From assembly GCA_958296235.1 (NCBI GenBank), contig OY282457.1, positions 761,769 to 825,768 of the forward strand: a stretch of DNA of 64,000 bases, written 5' to 3'. Below are positions 31,996-41,676 of the stretch, one piece after another; positions within the stretch are counted from its first letter, which is position 1; the number at the start of each line of letters is the position of its first letter. The stretch is from an uncultured Candidatus Binatia bacterium (GTDB lineage: Bacteria; Desulfobacterota; Binatia; Bin18). The translations under genes and the position numbers were made by a program. The notes below the pieces were generated by a model that did not search any database, was not told where the DNA came from, and saw only the letters and a program-made list of their open reading frames with translations.

Positions 31996-33137
31996 AAAAA
32001 GCTTGCAAAAACACTATCCGCCACCAGCAAGCCCTTGGGGGTGAGTCTGACCTTTCCCCCACTCTGGGTCAGCAGCCCCTCGCTCAGCAGGTCAGTCGCG
32101 TGCGGAAACTGCGCAAAGAATGGCTGCCCAAACCGCCTCGCAAATCCACTCAGGGACATGCCCTCCCTTTGGCGAAGATTGAGAAAGAGAAACTCGCCCC
32201 GCGCCTGCTCTTTGGTCAATTGCTCGACATATTGGTCTGTCCGGCCCGTAGAGAGCGCCCTGTCCATATAGGTTTTCGGATTCCGTATATTGCTCCAGCG
32301 CGTCCCCCAGCCTGGCGTACACGAGAACGAATGCGCTCCGGCTCCCAGCCCGAGGTAGGCCCCGCCCTGCCAATAGCGCAGATTGTGCTGAGACGCGTAC
32401 CCAGGGCGGGCAAAGTTGGAGATCTCATAGCGCTCATAGCCGTGGGCGGCACATGCCGCCTGGACCTGAGAATACATGGCGACCTCGGTCTCTTCATCCA
32501 CCGGTTGCAAGACTCCCTTTTGCCTCATTGCATAAAATGGAGTGTTCTCTTCATAGGTCAAACCATACAGCGAAATATGTTCCGGTTCACAGCCGAATAC
32601 CTGGTCGAGGTCGCGCGCCAGCAGGTCCGTCGTCTGATTTGGCACACCGAATATGAGGTCGATATTCAGGTTGAAAAACCTGGCTGCTCGCGCCAGTTCG
32701 ATTGCTCGTAGCGCCTCCTGTCCCGTGTGGAGTCGACCCAGCGTCCGTAGCACAGATGGCTCAAATGATTGGATGCCAAGACTCAGCCGGCTTATCCCGA
32801 GCGCCCGATAGCCGGAGAGTGTTTCGAGCGAACCAGTAGCCGGGTCGGCTTCAAGAGACATCTCTACGTCAGGAACCAACGGACAGTGGTCGGAGACGCA
32901 AGTGAGAAAACGCTCCAGCGATTCGGGCTGAAAGAGCGATGGTGTTCCGCCGCCGAAATAGATCGTTTCAAGCGTTTCGCCCTGCCAGGGCGGAGCCTGC
33001 ATATGGGAGGCAAACTCTTTGCACAGGGCGTCGATATAACGCGCTTCAGGCCAACTTTGCGCGGCGTAGGCGTTAAAGTCACAGTAGGGGCATTTGCTGA
33101 GACAATAGGGGATATGAATGTAGAGGGAGAAGGGCAC
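31992..33137 (-). CDS. hemW: HemW-like radical SAM protein
   Basis: 381 residues. The radical-SAM cluster cysteines are Cys12, Cys16 and Cys19 in YCLSKCPYC, followed by IYFGGGTPS for SAM binding and the C-terminal HemN-like domain. Length and lack of the extra N-terminal part mark it as HemW (heme chaperone) rather than the coproporphyrinogen oxidase HemN. It is eight bases downstream of lexA on the same strand, so it could be co-transcribed and thus SOS-influenced. Confidence 0.88.
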   Translation of the reverse strand: MPFSLYIHIPYCLSKCPYCDFNAYAAQSWPEARYIDALCKEFASHMQAPPWQGETLETIYFGGGTPSLFQPESLERFLTCVSDHCPLVPDVEMSLEADPATGSLETLSGYRALGISRLSLGIQSFEPSVLRTLGRLHTGQEALRAIELARAARFFNLNIDLIFGVPNQTTDLLARDLDQVFGCEPEHISLYGLTYEENTPFYAMRQKGVLQPVDEETEVAMYSQVQAACAAHGYERYEISNFARPGYASQHNLRYWQGGAYLGLGAGAHSFSCTPGWGTRWSNIRNPKTYMDRALSTGRTDQYVEQLTKEQARGEFLFLNLRQREGMSLSGFARRFGQPFFAQFPHATDLLSEGLLTQSGGKVRLTPKGLLVADSVFASFF

Positions 33138-33145
33138 GGCTCAGC

Positions 33146-33757
33146 CTACTTCCCATATTTTCTCAGCACGGCGACCACAATGCCGCGCACTTCTACCTTC
33201 TCTTCCAGCGCAAGAATCGGCTCCATACTTGGGTTGGCTGGTTGGAGACGTATCAGGCCATCGGCTTGTCGATGGAATGTCTTGACGGTTGCCTCCCCAT
33301 CGACAAGAGCGACAACGGTCTCTCCGTTGTCCGCGCTGGAGCGTGACTCGACCACGATAAAATCACCATCCAGAATGCCTTCGCCGACCATTGAGCCGCC
33401 CCGGACACGGAGCGTAAACGCGAGGTGGGGGCGACGGACGAAATCAACCGGCACGGCGAGTCTCCCCTCGGTTTCCAGGGCCTCAATGGGCGAACCGGCC
33501 GCAACTTCTCCCAGCAGCGGCAATTCAATGGCTTCGACCGGACTTTCAGGCGGCGTGAGTTCAATGGCCCGGCTGAGGTTCCACGTTCTGGTAATCAGCC
33601 CTTTGCGTTCGAGGTTGCTCAAATGCTTGTGGACGGTCGCCAGAGAGGAGAGGCCGAAGTGGGCGCCGATTTCCTCAAGGGTCGGGGCGTAGCCATGCGC
33701 TTCGACATACGCGTTCAGATAGTCCCAGATTTCCTTTTGTCTTCGGGTCAGTGTCAT
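33146..33757 (-). CDS. lexA: LexA repressor
   Basis: 203 residues. The winged-helix domain (1-65) starts MTLTRRQKEIWDYL. The self-cleavage site is Ala87-Gly88 in GEVAAGSP, and the catalytic dyad is Ser122 (GGSMVGEGI) and Lys159 (EATVKTFH). It represses DNA-damage genes and is inactivated by RecA-stimulated autocleavage. AAGGGGG precedes ATG 33757, with TTGATT-17-CATAAC as a possible promoter. A direct repeat in the upstream region is a candidate operator. hemW follows directly. Confidence 0.95.
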   Translation of the reverse strand: MTLTRRQKEIWDYLNAYVEAHGYAPTLEEIGAHFGLSSLATVHKHLSNLERKGLITRTWNLSRAIELTPPESPVEAIELPLLGEVAAGSPIEALETEGRLAVPVDFVRRPHLAFTLRVRGGSMVGEGILDGDFIVVESRSSADNGETVVALVDGEATVKTFHRQADGLIRLQPANPSMEPILALEEKVEVRGIVVAVLRKYGK

Positions 33758-33761
33758 GCTG

Positions 33762-33844
33762 CCCCCTTGTCAGCGTTATGCCAGCGAACAGAGAGCGAAT
33801 CAAGCTGGCCCACAGAGCGCGACCTCCCCCTGTCAGCGTGTTTC
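33762..33844. promoter_or_regulatory. Direct repeat upstream of lexA, candidate operator
   Basis: CCCCCTTGTCAGCGTTATG (33762-33780) and CCCCCTGTCAGCGTGTTTC (33826-33844) share a 13-14-base core and lie 64 bases apart, about six helical turns, bracketing the lexA promoter. No Escherichia-type CTGT-N8-ACAG box or Bacillus-type GAAC-N4-GTTC box was found here. That the repeat binds LexA is inference. Confidence 0.4.
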
Positions 33845-33905
33845 CATTGTCAAAGCAGGGTTTTAGTGATAGGGGCTGCGAGGGATACCGAGCGAAACGA
33901 GTCAC

Positions 33906-34487
33906 ATGATGAAGTATAGCGTTCTTATACTCGTCAATCTGCTTCTTTTTATGCAGCCGCTCTCCTCCGTCTTTGCCAGGGAACCGTTAAAAGAAAACCT
34001 GGAGGAATTCATGGCCGGCGTCCAAAGGGTCATAGAGCAGACGGAACCTGTTTTTCAAGATGACATCTTGTTGCAGTGGGCAAAGCTGACCTTTGGTATC
34101 CGGCATATGACCTATATTGTGGACACCCGTAATCCAGAAAAGACCCTGGGCGTCGTCACCTTTACCTGCAAAGTGACGCAGAGCGACTTTTTTGAGACCA
34201 GGGAGGAGGCTGAACAGGCGCCCGTCAAAAATATGATTCCCCGCCTTATCCCGTGTCAGGCAACCTATGAGTGGAAAGCGGACCGGTGGGAGTACACTGG
34301 CGGAGCGACCTATATCCGCGGCGGCGACTGGAAGCCCATCCCGACCGATAAACCCGACGCCTTTCCTCAGCTCTACTTCGACCTGATGAAAGGGCCATCT
34401 CCCAGCTCGCTGAGTCTCCCCAGTACGCAAGAAGAGGCGTCACAGGAACGATCGTCACAAGCCCTCACCGCAGAAACTGCATCTTAA
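33906..34487 (+). CDS. Exported protein of unknown function
   Basis: 193 residues with a signal peptide (1-24, MMKYSVLILVNLLLFMQPLS, ending SVFA). The mature part is a single soluble domain with WKADRWEYTGGATYIRGGDW near the middle and a Ser/Glu-rich low-complexity end. No family recognised; the repeated Trp/Tyr and Gly turns suggest a beta-rich periplasmic protein. Start may be ATG 33906 or the next ATG 33909. It is divergent from lexA and ends 147 bases before the large LPS array; that gap shows no gene. Confidence 0.6.
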   Translation: MMKYSVLILVNLLLFMQPLSSVFAREPLKENLEEFMAGVQRVIEQTEPVFQDDILLQWAKLTFGIRHMTYIVDTRNPEKTLGVVTFTCKVTQSDFFETREEAEQAPVKNMIPRLIPCQATYEWKADRWEYTGGATYIRGGDWKPIPTDKPDAFPQLYFDLMKGPSPSSLSLPSTQEEASQERSSQALTAETAS

Positions 34488-34634
34488 TTTCGGGAACCGA
34501 TGGTCATCCGGCAGATTCTTCTTATCCTGCGTCAGAGGCGTTGCGCGCTCTTTTGCGCAGATAGGGATACCGTTTGCAGCTAACCGGGGGCTTCTGCAGG
34601 GCACAGGATGTCACACCCCTGAGAGAACAGGCTG

Positions 34635-35624
34635 ATGGCTGAGCTGAGGAGTCCTTTGCCGTCTTCACACGCATCATCTCCGCAGGGTGTCCCGCTTCGG
34701 GCCGGCGTTGTTGGGGTGGGCTATCTTGGACGCTTCCATGCCCACAAGTATACCAATGTAGAGGGCGTCGATTTAGTTGGCGTGGTCGATACCAATGCCG
34801 CGCGGGCTGAAGAAGTCGCCCAGGAATGTCAGACCTCAGCCCAGACCGATTATCGCGCGCTGTTCGGACACGTAGACTGCGTCAGCATCGCCGTGCCCAC
34901 CCAATGGCACGCCACAGTCGCCCAGGATTTTCTCATGCAGGGTATTGACGTCCTGGTTGAAAAGCCACTCACAGCAACGGGCGATGAAGGCCGCCGACTC
35001 GTCGCCCTCGCGCATGAGCGCGGCTGCGTCCTTCAGGTCGGACATCTGGAGCGCTTTAACCCCGCGCTCCGTTCGTTGACTGGCATATTAACTGCGCCCC
35101 GCTTTATTGAGTGTCAGCGCGTCGCGCCCTTTATTGAGCGGGGGACAGACGTTGATGTCGTGCGAGATTTAATGATTCACGACTTGGACGTGATTCTCAG
35201 CCTGGTCCGCTCGCCGGTTGTGTCGCGCGAGGCGTTCGGCGTACCCGTCCTGACGGACGAGCCCGATATCGCGAATGTCCGCCTCCGGTTTGCTTCAGGC
35301 TGTATCGCGAATATTACCGCCAGCCGGGTGGCCCTCAAACGAGAACGGAAGATGCGCGTTTTCCAACCCGACACCTATCTTGTTGTGGATTATGGCGCGC
35401 ATACCATTCGCATTTGCCGGCGGGAGCCGGCAGCAAACGAGACCGCCCTGCCCAACCTCTCCTTTGAGGAGCGCGCGGTCGGGGGTGAAGACGCGCTGGA
35501 AGAAGAAATCAGAGCCTTTATCCGCTCCGTGCAAGACCGCAGCACCCCGCTCGTCAGCGGCCTGGACGGTCTCCAAGCCTTAGAAGAGGCCGAACGTATT
35601 ATTGAACACTTGGAGATTCCCTAG
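34635..35624 (+). CDS. Gfo/Idh/MocA-family oxidoreductase
   Basis: 329 residues. Rossmann motif GVGYLGRFHAHKY (about 26-38), EKPLTAT (conserved catalytic-region Lys, about 110-116) and the VGHLERFNPA strand. Proteins of this family are often encoded directly before lpxB, as here, and are thought to act on UDP-sugars in lipid A synthesis. Its TAG stop overlaps the GTG of lpxB by one base. It opens the LPS array. Confidence 0.85.
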   Translation: MAELRSPLPSSHASSPQGVPLRAGVVGVGYLGRFHAHKYTNVEGVDLVGVVDTNAARAEEVAQECQTSAQTDYRALFGHVDCVSIAVPTQWHATVAQDFLMQGIDVLVEKPLTATGDEGRRLVALAHERGCVLQVGHLERFNPALRSLTGILTAPRFIECQRVAPFIERGTDVDVVRDLMIHDLDVILSLVRSPVVSREAFGVPVLTDEPDIANVRLRFASGCIANITASRVALKRERKMRVFQPDTYLVVDYGAHTIRICRREPAANETALPNLSFEERAVGGEDALEEEIRAFIRSVQDRSTPLVSGLDGLQALEEAERIIEHLEIP

Positions 35625-36766
35625 TGCGGATTCTGCTCGTTGCTGGGGAAGCTTCAGGTGACGCGCACGGAGCCGACCTAGTCTCAGCCCTGAAGGCGCG
35701 GCAGCCCCAGCTTGACATTTTTGGGGTGGGTGGCCCGGCCCTGCGAGCGGCCGGGATGCAGACCCTCGTCGATGCGGCAACCATCGCCGGTATGGGCTTA
35801 TTCGAGGCAGCCGACAAGCTCACCGCCCTGTTGCGGACCTATCGGGCACTGACCAAAATCCTGCGCGCGCATCCCCCGGATTTGCTGGTGCTGATTGATT
35901 TTCCAGAGTTTAATCTGCGGCTGGCCAAAGTCGCCAAGCACGTCAACGTCCCCGTCTTTTACTATATCAGCCCTCAGGTCTGGGCCTGGCGGAAGAAGCG
36001 GGTCCATACCATTGCCAAGTGGGTAGACCTGCTTGCCGCGGTGTTTCCGTTTGAGCCGGACTTTTATAGCGCGCATGGCTGCTCGGTTGAATTTGTTGGC
36101 CATCCGCTGGTTGGTCGTGTCCGGCCAACCCGTTCTCGGGCCGATACCCTCCGTCTGTACCACCTCAATCCCGTTCGCAAGACCATTGCTCTGCTGCCGG
36201 GCAGTCGGACGCAAGAGGTGCGTTATTTGCTCCCTCCGCTGCTTCAGGCCACAACCGCTCTGGGAGAGGGGTATCAATTCATTCTCGCCGTTGCCTCAAC
36301 CCTTGATCGCGCCCAAATCGAAACAACAGTCCGTGCCCACTCAGCCGTCATTCGGGTTGTTCAAGGCGATACCTATAATATTGCGCATGCCGCCGACCTC
36401 GCTGTCGTGGCCTCTGGCACCGCGACACTGGAGGTCGCCCTGCTCGAACGGCCTATGGTGATTGTGTATCGCCTGGCTCCAGTGACCTATGCCTTGGCCC
36501 GTTTGTTTGTGCGCGTCCCCTTCATTGGGATGCCCAATCTCATTGCCGAACGACAGGTGGTGCCCGAGTTGATTCAAAGCGCAGTCACGCCCGAGCGGAT
36601 TGCCACTGAAGCGCAGCGGTTGCTAACCGATGCACAGGCATATAGCGTTGCCCAAGACGGGTTACGGGAAGTACGGGCTCGGCTTGGGGAACCTGGGGCC
36701 GCCAAACGGACGGCGGACCTGATTTTCAACTTATTGGCCCAGCGCCAGTTCAGCCGTGCGGAGTGA
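35624..36766 (+). CDS. lpxB: Lipid-A-disaccharide synthase LpxB
   Basis: 380 residues, GTG start. Begins RILLVAGEASGDAHGADLV, and carries PPDLLVLIDFPEFNLRLA and YYISPQVWAWRKKR, which are hallmark LpxB segments, and the C-terminal GTATLEVAL nucleotide-sugar site. It joins UDP-diacylglucosamine and lipid X at the inner membrane. Coupled on both sides: its GTG overlaps the previous stop and its TGA overlaps the msbA ATG at 36766. Confidence 0.95.
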   Translation: MRILLVAGEASGDAHGADLVSALKARQPQLDIFGVGGPALRAAGMQTLVDAATIAGMGLFEAADKLTALLRTYRALTKILRAHPPDLLVLIDFPEFNLRLAKVAKHVNVPVFYYISPQVWAWRKKRVHTIAKWVDLLAAVFPFEPDFYSAHGCSVEFVGHPLVGRVRPTRSRADTLRLYHLNPVRKTIALLPGSRTQEVRYLLPPLLQATTALGEGYQFILAVASTLDRAQIETTVRAHSAVIRVVQGDTYNIAHAADLAVVASGTATLEVALLERPMVIVYRLAPVTYALARLFVRVPFIGMPNLIAERQVVPELIQSAVTPERIATEAQRLLTDAQAYSVAQDGLREVRARLGEPGAAKRTADLIFNLLAQRQFSRAE

Positions 36767-38505
36767 TGACTGTTTATCGGCGCCTGCTGTTGTATTTGCG
36801 ACCCTACCTCTACCGCGCGTTTCTCCCCGCGGTGGTGTGTATGGTCTTATTCAGCGCCACCAACGGGGTGCTGCCCTTTCTGGTCGAATATGTGTTTGAT
36901 GATATTTTTGCCGACAAGGACCTCACCGCCCTCAAGACCCTGCCCCTCATTATTATCCTGACCTTCAGTTTTCGCAGCGCGTGTAATTTTGGCCATATCT
37001 ATCTGATGGAATACGTGGGCCAACGGATCGTTGAGGATTTGCGCAATACCCTGAATGCCCATCTCCAATCTCTCTCCCTGTCTTTTTTTCAGCGCCATCC
37101 AACCGGCACCCTGATCTCTCGTGTGACGAATGACACCCTGCTCGTCCGCCAGGCGCTCACCCAGGCCACGGCGTCGATGATGCGGGACGCGACGACGCTT
37201 ATGGTCCTGGTGACGGTGGCGTTTATCAAGGATTGGGTGCTGGCCAGTATCGCCTTCATTGCCTTTCCCGCAACCATATTGCCGCTCATGCGGATATATC
37301 AGAAGGTCCGTCGTTTGAGTCGAAAGGGCCAAGGCTCCCTCGGGTATTTGTCGGCATTATTGCAAGAAACCATCCAGGGGACACGCGTCGTCAAAGCCTT
37401 TGGGATGGAAGACTATGAACGGCAACGCTTTGCCGCCGAAAATCATCGGCTCTACAAGCATGCCATCAGGGCTGGGCGACTCAAGGCGTTTGTGCCCTCT
37501 ATGGTCGAACTCCTGGCTGCCTGTGGCATTGCCGGAGTGGTATGGTACGGCGGGATGAGCGTCATTGAGGGGGAGCGTACCCAGGGCGAATTTGTGGCTT
37601 TTCTGACGGCCATGCTGCTTATTTATCAGCCCTTCAAACATCTCACCCGAACACAGGCGGCGGTGCAGAACGGATTGGCTGGGGCAGAACGGTTGTTCGA
37701 GGTATTGGACGAGTGCAGCGATGTCCGGGAACGACCGCAGGCGCGCAGCCTGTCCCGCTTCAGGCAGCAGGTCCAGTTCCACGACGTCTCCTTTCGCTAT
37801 CAAGAGGAGTGGGTCTTACGGCGCGTCAACCTCACCATAGCTACCGGCCAGGTCGTCGCCTTAGTCGGCCCCAGTGGGGGCGGCAAGAGTACTCTGGCCG
37901 ATTTGATTCCGCGTTTCTACGATGTCAGTGAAGGCCAGATCACGGTAGACGGAACAGACCTCCGCGACCTGACGCTCGCCTCACTGCGCTCCCAGATTGC
38001 CGTGGTCACCCAAGCCACCTTTTTGTTTAACGACACTGTACGCAATAATATTGCCTACGGCCTGCCGCACCGACCCGAGGAGGAGATTATTGCCGCGGCC
38101 AAGGCCGCCCATGCCCACGACTTCATCATGGCGCTGCCAGAGGGATATGCGACCCAGATTGGCGAGCTGGGGGTTCTCCTGTCTGGAGGCCAACGCCAAC
38201 GACTCGCTATTGCGCGGGCGCTCTTGAAAAACGCGCCCATGTTGATCCTTGACGAGGCCACCTCTTCACTCGATAACGAATCGGAACGTCTGGTCCAAGA
38301 CGCCATCGAACATCTGATGGTTGGGCGGACCGTGCTGGTGATTGCCCACCGCTTATCCACCATTCAGAAGGCCGACCGGATTGTGGTCTTGGACAATGGC
38401 CACATCATGGAAGAAGGACCGCATGAAGAACTCCTGGCACGGAACACTCACTACCGACGCCTGTATGAGCTCCAATTTCGCGCCGTGCCACTTTCGGCTG
38501 CCTGA
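36763..38505 (+). CDS. msbA: Lipid A flippase MsbA (ABC transporter, fused TM and ATPase)
   Basis: 580 residues from GTG 36763 (ATG 36766 is equally possible). Six membrane helices in the first ~310 residues, then the nucleotide-binding domain with Walker A GPSGGGKST (about 368-376), signature LSGGQRQR (about 477-484), Walker B MLILDEATSSLD and H-loop IAHRLST. It flips core-lipid A across the inner membrane. The position between lpxB and waaA supports MsbA over a general multidrug exporter. Confidence 0.9.
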   Translation: MMTVYRRLLLYLRPYLYRAFLPAVVCMVLFSATNGVLPFLVEYVFDDIFADKDLTALKTLPLIIILTFSFRSACNFGHIYLMEYVGQRIVEDLRNTLNAHLQSLSLSFFQRHPTGTLISRVTNDTLLVRQALTQATASMMRDATTLMVLVTVAFIKDWVLASIAFIAFPATILPLMRIYQKVRRLSRKGQGSLGYLSALLQETIQGTRVVKAFGMEDYERQRFAAENHRLYKHAIRAGRLKAFVPSMVELLAACGIAGVVWYGGMSVIEGERTQGEFVAFLTAMLLIYQPFKHLTRTQAAVQNGLAGAERLFEVLDECSDVRERPQARSLSRFRQQVQFHDVSFRYQEEWVLRRVNLTIATGQVVALVGPSGGGKSTLADLIPRFYDVSEGQITVDGTDLRDLTLASLRSQIAVVTQATFLFNDTVRNNIAYGLPHRPEEEIIAAAKAAHAHDFIMALPEGYATQIGELGVLLSGGQRQRLAIARALLKNAPMLILDEATSSLDNESERLVQDAIEHLMVGRTVLVIAHRLSTIQKADRIVVLDNGHIMEEGPHEELLARNTHYRRLYELQFRAVPLSAA

Positions 38506-38510
38506 CGCGT

Positions 38511-39254
38511 ATGCCCGATTCAACTCAGCCGCCTGCCGGGCCTGCCGGCGCTGACTCTTCGCAACGGCCACACCCGTTCAGTCAGCAGCCACGCTTCCCA
38601 TTCAGGGAAGAGATAAAAATCCGTGTATGGGCAAGCCTCACCTTTGCGCTCCTGTGGTTGCTCAAGGTGACAACCAGAAAACAGTATATCGGCGCGGATG
38701 ATTTGTTTGCGCGGTGGAATCGCGGCGAACAAGTCATCATGGCATTCTGGCATAGCCGCATAGTGCTCATGCGCTTTGGTTATCGCGGCTCCAGGGCCTG
38801 TGTCATGAATAGTATCCACCGAGACGGAGAAATCGTCACTCGCGTGCTCAAGCGCTTCGGGATTAGCGCGGTCCGAGGCTCGTCTTCCCGCGGTTGGGTC
38901 GGTGGTCTCAAAGGCATGGTCGAGGCCTATCGACTCGGCTACGATCTCATCGTTGTTCCAGACGGACCCCGTGGGCCGTATCAGCGTGCCAAATCCGGCG
39001 TACTCCAGCTTGCCCGCGCCACTGGTGCCCCTGTATATCCGACCACGTATAGTGCCGCATGGCATACCAGAATTGGGAGCTGGGACCGGCTTATGATCCC
39101 CTTCCCTTTTAGTCGGGTCGTCTACATGATGGGGCCCCCTGTCTTTGTTCCAGAAAATACCACCCCCGCGCAACTGGAACAGAAGCGACAAGAACTGGAA
39201 GAGCGTTTACGGACCATTACCGGGCAGGCGGACGCCTATTTCGAGCACTCATGA
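38511..39254 (+). CDS. DUF374 lysophospholipid acyltransferase-like protein
   Basis: 247 residues. The conserved DUF374 parts FWHSRIVLMR, NSIHRDGEIVTRVL and VVPDGPRGP are visible, with a hydrophobic helix early (SLTFALLWLLKVT). These proteins are predicted acyltransferases that, in bacteria lacking classical LpxL/LpxM, may complete lipid A acylation. No lpxL or lpxM is in the array, which fits. Its stop overlaps the waaA ATG (ATGA). Confidence 0.85.
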   Translation: MPDSTQPPAGPAGADSSQRPHPFSQQPRFPFREEIKIRVWASLTFALLWLLKVTTRKQYIGADDLFARWNRGEQVIMAFWHSRIVLMRFGYRGSRACVMNSIHRDGEIVTRVLKRFGISAVRGSSSRGWVGGLKGMVEAYRLGYDLIVVPDGPRGPYQRAKSGVLQLARATGAPVYPTTYSAAWHTRIGSWDRLMIPFPFSRVVYMMGPPVFVPENTTPAQLEQKRQELEERLRTITGQADAYFEHS

Positions 39255-40555
39255 GTCTCGCTGTCTATAATGTTCTTTTAACAGCGCTGCTTGTCATCGC
39301 TTTGCCTTTTGCGATCATTGCCCTCATTCTGAGGCCACGCTATCGCATTGGATTGGGGCAACGACTCGGACGGCTGCCCTCAGACCTTAGCCGGCTGACA
39401 CGGAACACGGCGCCGTTCTGGCTGCACGCCCCTTCTGTGGGCGAACTCCTTGCCACGCGGCCCTTCTTATCCGCGCTGAAGGAGCGCTTTCCAGACACAC
39501 CGCTTCTGGTTTCAGTACAAACCGCAACGGCCTACCAAACCGCGACCGAACGGTGTCTCGAAGCGGATGGGGTGTTCTATTTCCCCCTCGACTATCCGCT
39601 GGTGAGCCGCCGCGTACTCAAGCGTATCGGACCCCAGGTATTCTTTTTCACCGAAACAGAGATGTGGCCCAATCTCTTAGCCGGCCTTGCACGTCAGCGT
39701 ATCCCGACCCTCCTGGTGAGCGGTCGCTTCTCCAGACGGGCGCGACAGCGCTATGGCCTGCTCTCCCTTGTTTTTCGTCCAATTTTGCAGAGCATTACCG
39801 CGTGTTGCATGCAGACGCAGGAAGATGCCCAGCGCCTTATTGCCGCTGGCGCGGATGCTCGACGTGTTCAGGTGACAGGAAATTTCAAAGTTGACGGCGT
39901 GAACGCCGGTGGGGATGCCGGCAAGGAAATCTTGGCCCAGGCAGGTTGTGGCGACCGTCCGTTGCTTATTGGCGCAAGCACCCATGATTCCGAGGAGGCC
40001 GTGCTCCTCCAAGCCGTTCGGGAGCTTCGGAGCCGTCTTCCCCGTCTTCTTTTACTGCTTGCTCCACGTCATCCAGAACGTTTTTCTCATGTCGAGGCGT
40101 TATTACAGCAGCAGGGCTGGCGCTATATCAAACGCAGCGCGCGCTCCGCACCGGCGGCGCCTGGCGCCGAGGTGTTTCTCTTGGATACACTCGGCGAGCT
40201 TGCCAGTTTTTATGCCGCGGCTTCTCTCGTCTTTGTTGGTGGCAGTCTGATCCGAGGTCCTGGCGGGCACAGCATGATTGAACCGGCCCTCGCCGGAGTG
40301 CCGGTCTGTTTTGGCCCGCATACGCAAAATTTTCCATCGATTGCCGCAGAGCTGCAAAAAGCCCAAGGCGGGATTGAAATTCACGATGCGCAAAGTTTGT
40401 ATGATACGGCTCTCCCGTTGCTGACGGATAGCCACTTGCAACAGCAGACTGGAGCGCGGGCGCGCAAAACTATTGAGCAGCAACAAGGGGCGGTTGAGCG
40501 GACCTTGACCGTTGTCCTTCCGCACTGTCCGACCCGCGCGCCTTCCCACCCATAG
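39251..40555 (+). CDS. waaA: Kdo transferase WaaA (KdtA)
   Basis: 434 residues, GT30 family. N-terminal membrane helix (NVLLTALLVIALPFAIIALIL), then LHAPSVGELLATRP and ETEMWPNLL in the acceptor domain, and SLIRGPGGHSMIEPA and PVCFGPHTQNF in the C-terminal CMP-Kdo domain. It attaches Kdo to lipid A precursor. Followed after eight bases by lpxK. Confidence 0.94.
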   Translation: MSLAVYNVLLTALLVIALPFAIIALILRPRYRIGLGQRLGRLPSDLSRLTRNTAPFWLHAPSVGELLATRPFLSALKERFPDTPLLVSVQTATAYQTATERCLEADGVFYFPLDYPLVSRRVLKRIGPQVFFFTETEMWPNLLAGLARQRIPTLLVSGRFSRRARQRYGLLSLVFRPILQSITACCMQTQEDAQRLIAAGADARRVQVTGNFKVDGVNAGGDAGKEILAQAGCGDRPLLIGASTHDSEEAVLLQAVRELRSRLPRLLLLLAPRHPERFSHVEALLQQQGWRYIKRSARSAPAAPGAEVFLLDTLGELASFYAAASLVFVGGSLIRGPGGHSMIEPALAGVPVCFGPHTQNFPSIAAELQKAQGGIEIHDAQSLYDTALPLLTDSHLQQQTGARARKTIEQQQGAVERTLTVVLPHCPTRAPSHP

Positions 40556-40562
40556 CCTGCGT

Positions 40563-41669
40563 ATGATTTCCCTCCAGCGTCTCGTCCAGAAAATATGGAC
40601 TCGTCAGGGCGTCCTCGGCGTATTGGGCTGGCTGGTGGCCGTTCCCCTCTCGCTCCTGTTCTCATCCGGCGTCCGAGTCCGCAATTTTTTATATGAGAGG
40701 GGTGTCCTTCGGAGCGAGCAACTCCCCCTCCATATTATTAGCGTGGGCAATCTCACTGTCGGCGGGACGGGGAAGACGCCTTTCGTTCTCTGGCTCGCTC
40801 GTTTGCTGCACGCTCAGCAGCACCGGGTCGGCATTCTCTCAAGAGGCTATAAGGGAAAGAACAAGAGCGTCACAACAGTGGGCACAGACGGCCACGCTCA
40901 GGCAACGCCGGAAGAGGTCGGAGACGAAGCAGTGATGCTGGCCAGAACCTTTTCCGGCGTTGTTCTGGCCGGACGCGACCGTGTCCGAGCGGCTCGACTC
41001 GCGCAGAAAACCCATGACGTTGAGGTATTGATTCTGGATGATGGCTTTCAGTATCGACGCTTAGGCCGTAGCCTCGACATCCTGCTGCTTAATGCCCAGC
41101 AAAGAGAGACCCCGGGGTGGCTGCTCCCTGCCGGCCCGTTCCGCGAACCGTCTACCTCCATACGTCGGGCAGCCTTGGTCGTTGTGACAAAGGGGGAGAC
41201 AGTACAGGCGCAGCGGGACTACGCCGCAGCCCTTCATAGACAAGGGAAACCCATATTTTTTGCGAACCCACGTCCGGCCGCGCTTCTTTACCCCACACAT
41301 GGGGAGTGGCAAGAGTTGCCCGTATTCTTATTGGCGCATAAGAAGGTTATGACAGTAAGCGGTATTGCAGACCCGGCGCTGTTCCACCGTTTTATCAGAG
41401 AGGCAGAAGCGGAAATTACAGATATGATGGTATTTCCAGATCATCACGTCTATACACAAAGGGATTGGCAAACGGTTCTGTCAGCCAGCCGATCCTGTGA
41501 TTTCGTGGTGACCACGGAAAAAGATCTGGTGAAGCTTGAGCAGTTTCCGTTTGCCACGGATAAGCTCGTTGCTCTCCGTATCGATATGGAGGTCAGCGAT
41601 GTCGAGCAGCTCTTAGCGTGTATTGAGTCTCAACTCAAAGGAACAGGAAAGCAAAAAAACGGAGAGTAA
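40563..41669 (+). CDS. lpxK: Tetraacyldisaccharide 4'-kinase LpxK
   Basis: 368 residues from ATG 40563. Upstream ATG 40512 would overlap waaA, so the shorter start is preferred. N-terminal hydrophobic helix (about 24-40) for membrane association; Walker A VGGTGKTP; then LILDDGFQYRRL, the LpxK catalytic Asp region. It phosphorylates the 4' position of lipid A. The gene closes seven bases before the methyltransferase ATG. Confidence 0.93.
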   Translation: MISLQRLVQKIWTRQGVLGVLGWLVAVPLSLLFSSGVRVRNFLYERGVLRSEQLPLHIISVGNLTVGGTGKTPFVLWLARLLHAQQHRVGILSRGYKGKNKSVTTVGTDGHAQATPEEVGDEAVMLARTFSGVVLAGRDRVRAARLAQKTHDVEVLILDDGFQYRRLGRSLDILLLNAQQRETPGWLLPAGPFREPSTSIRRAALVVVTKGETVQAQRDYAAALHRQGKPIFFANPRPAALLYPTHGEWQELPVFLLAHKKVMTVSGIADPALFHRFIREAEAEITDMMVFPDHHVYTQRDWQTVLSASRSCDFVVTTEKDLVKLEQFPFATDKLVALRIDMEVSDVEQLLACIESQLKGTGKQKNGE

Positions 41670-41676
41670 GAGCGCT

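Noticed and set aside
34500..34583. 27-codon frame between the exported protein and the Gfo/Idh gene
   Set aside because: No ribosome site, no similarity recognised, chance length for this region.
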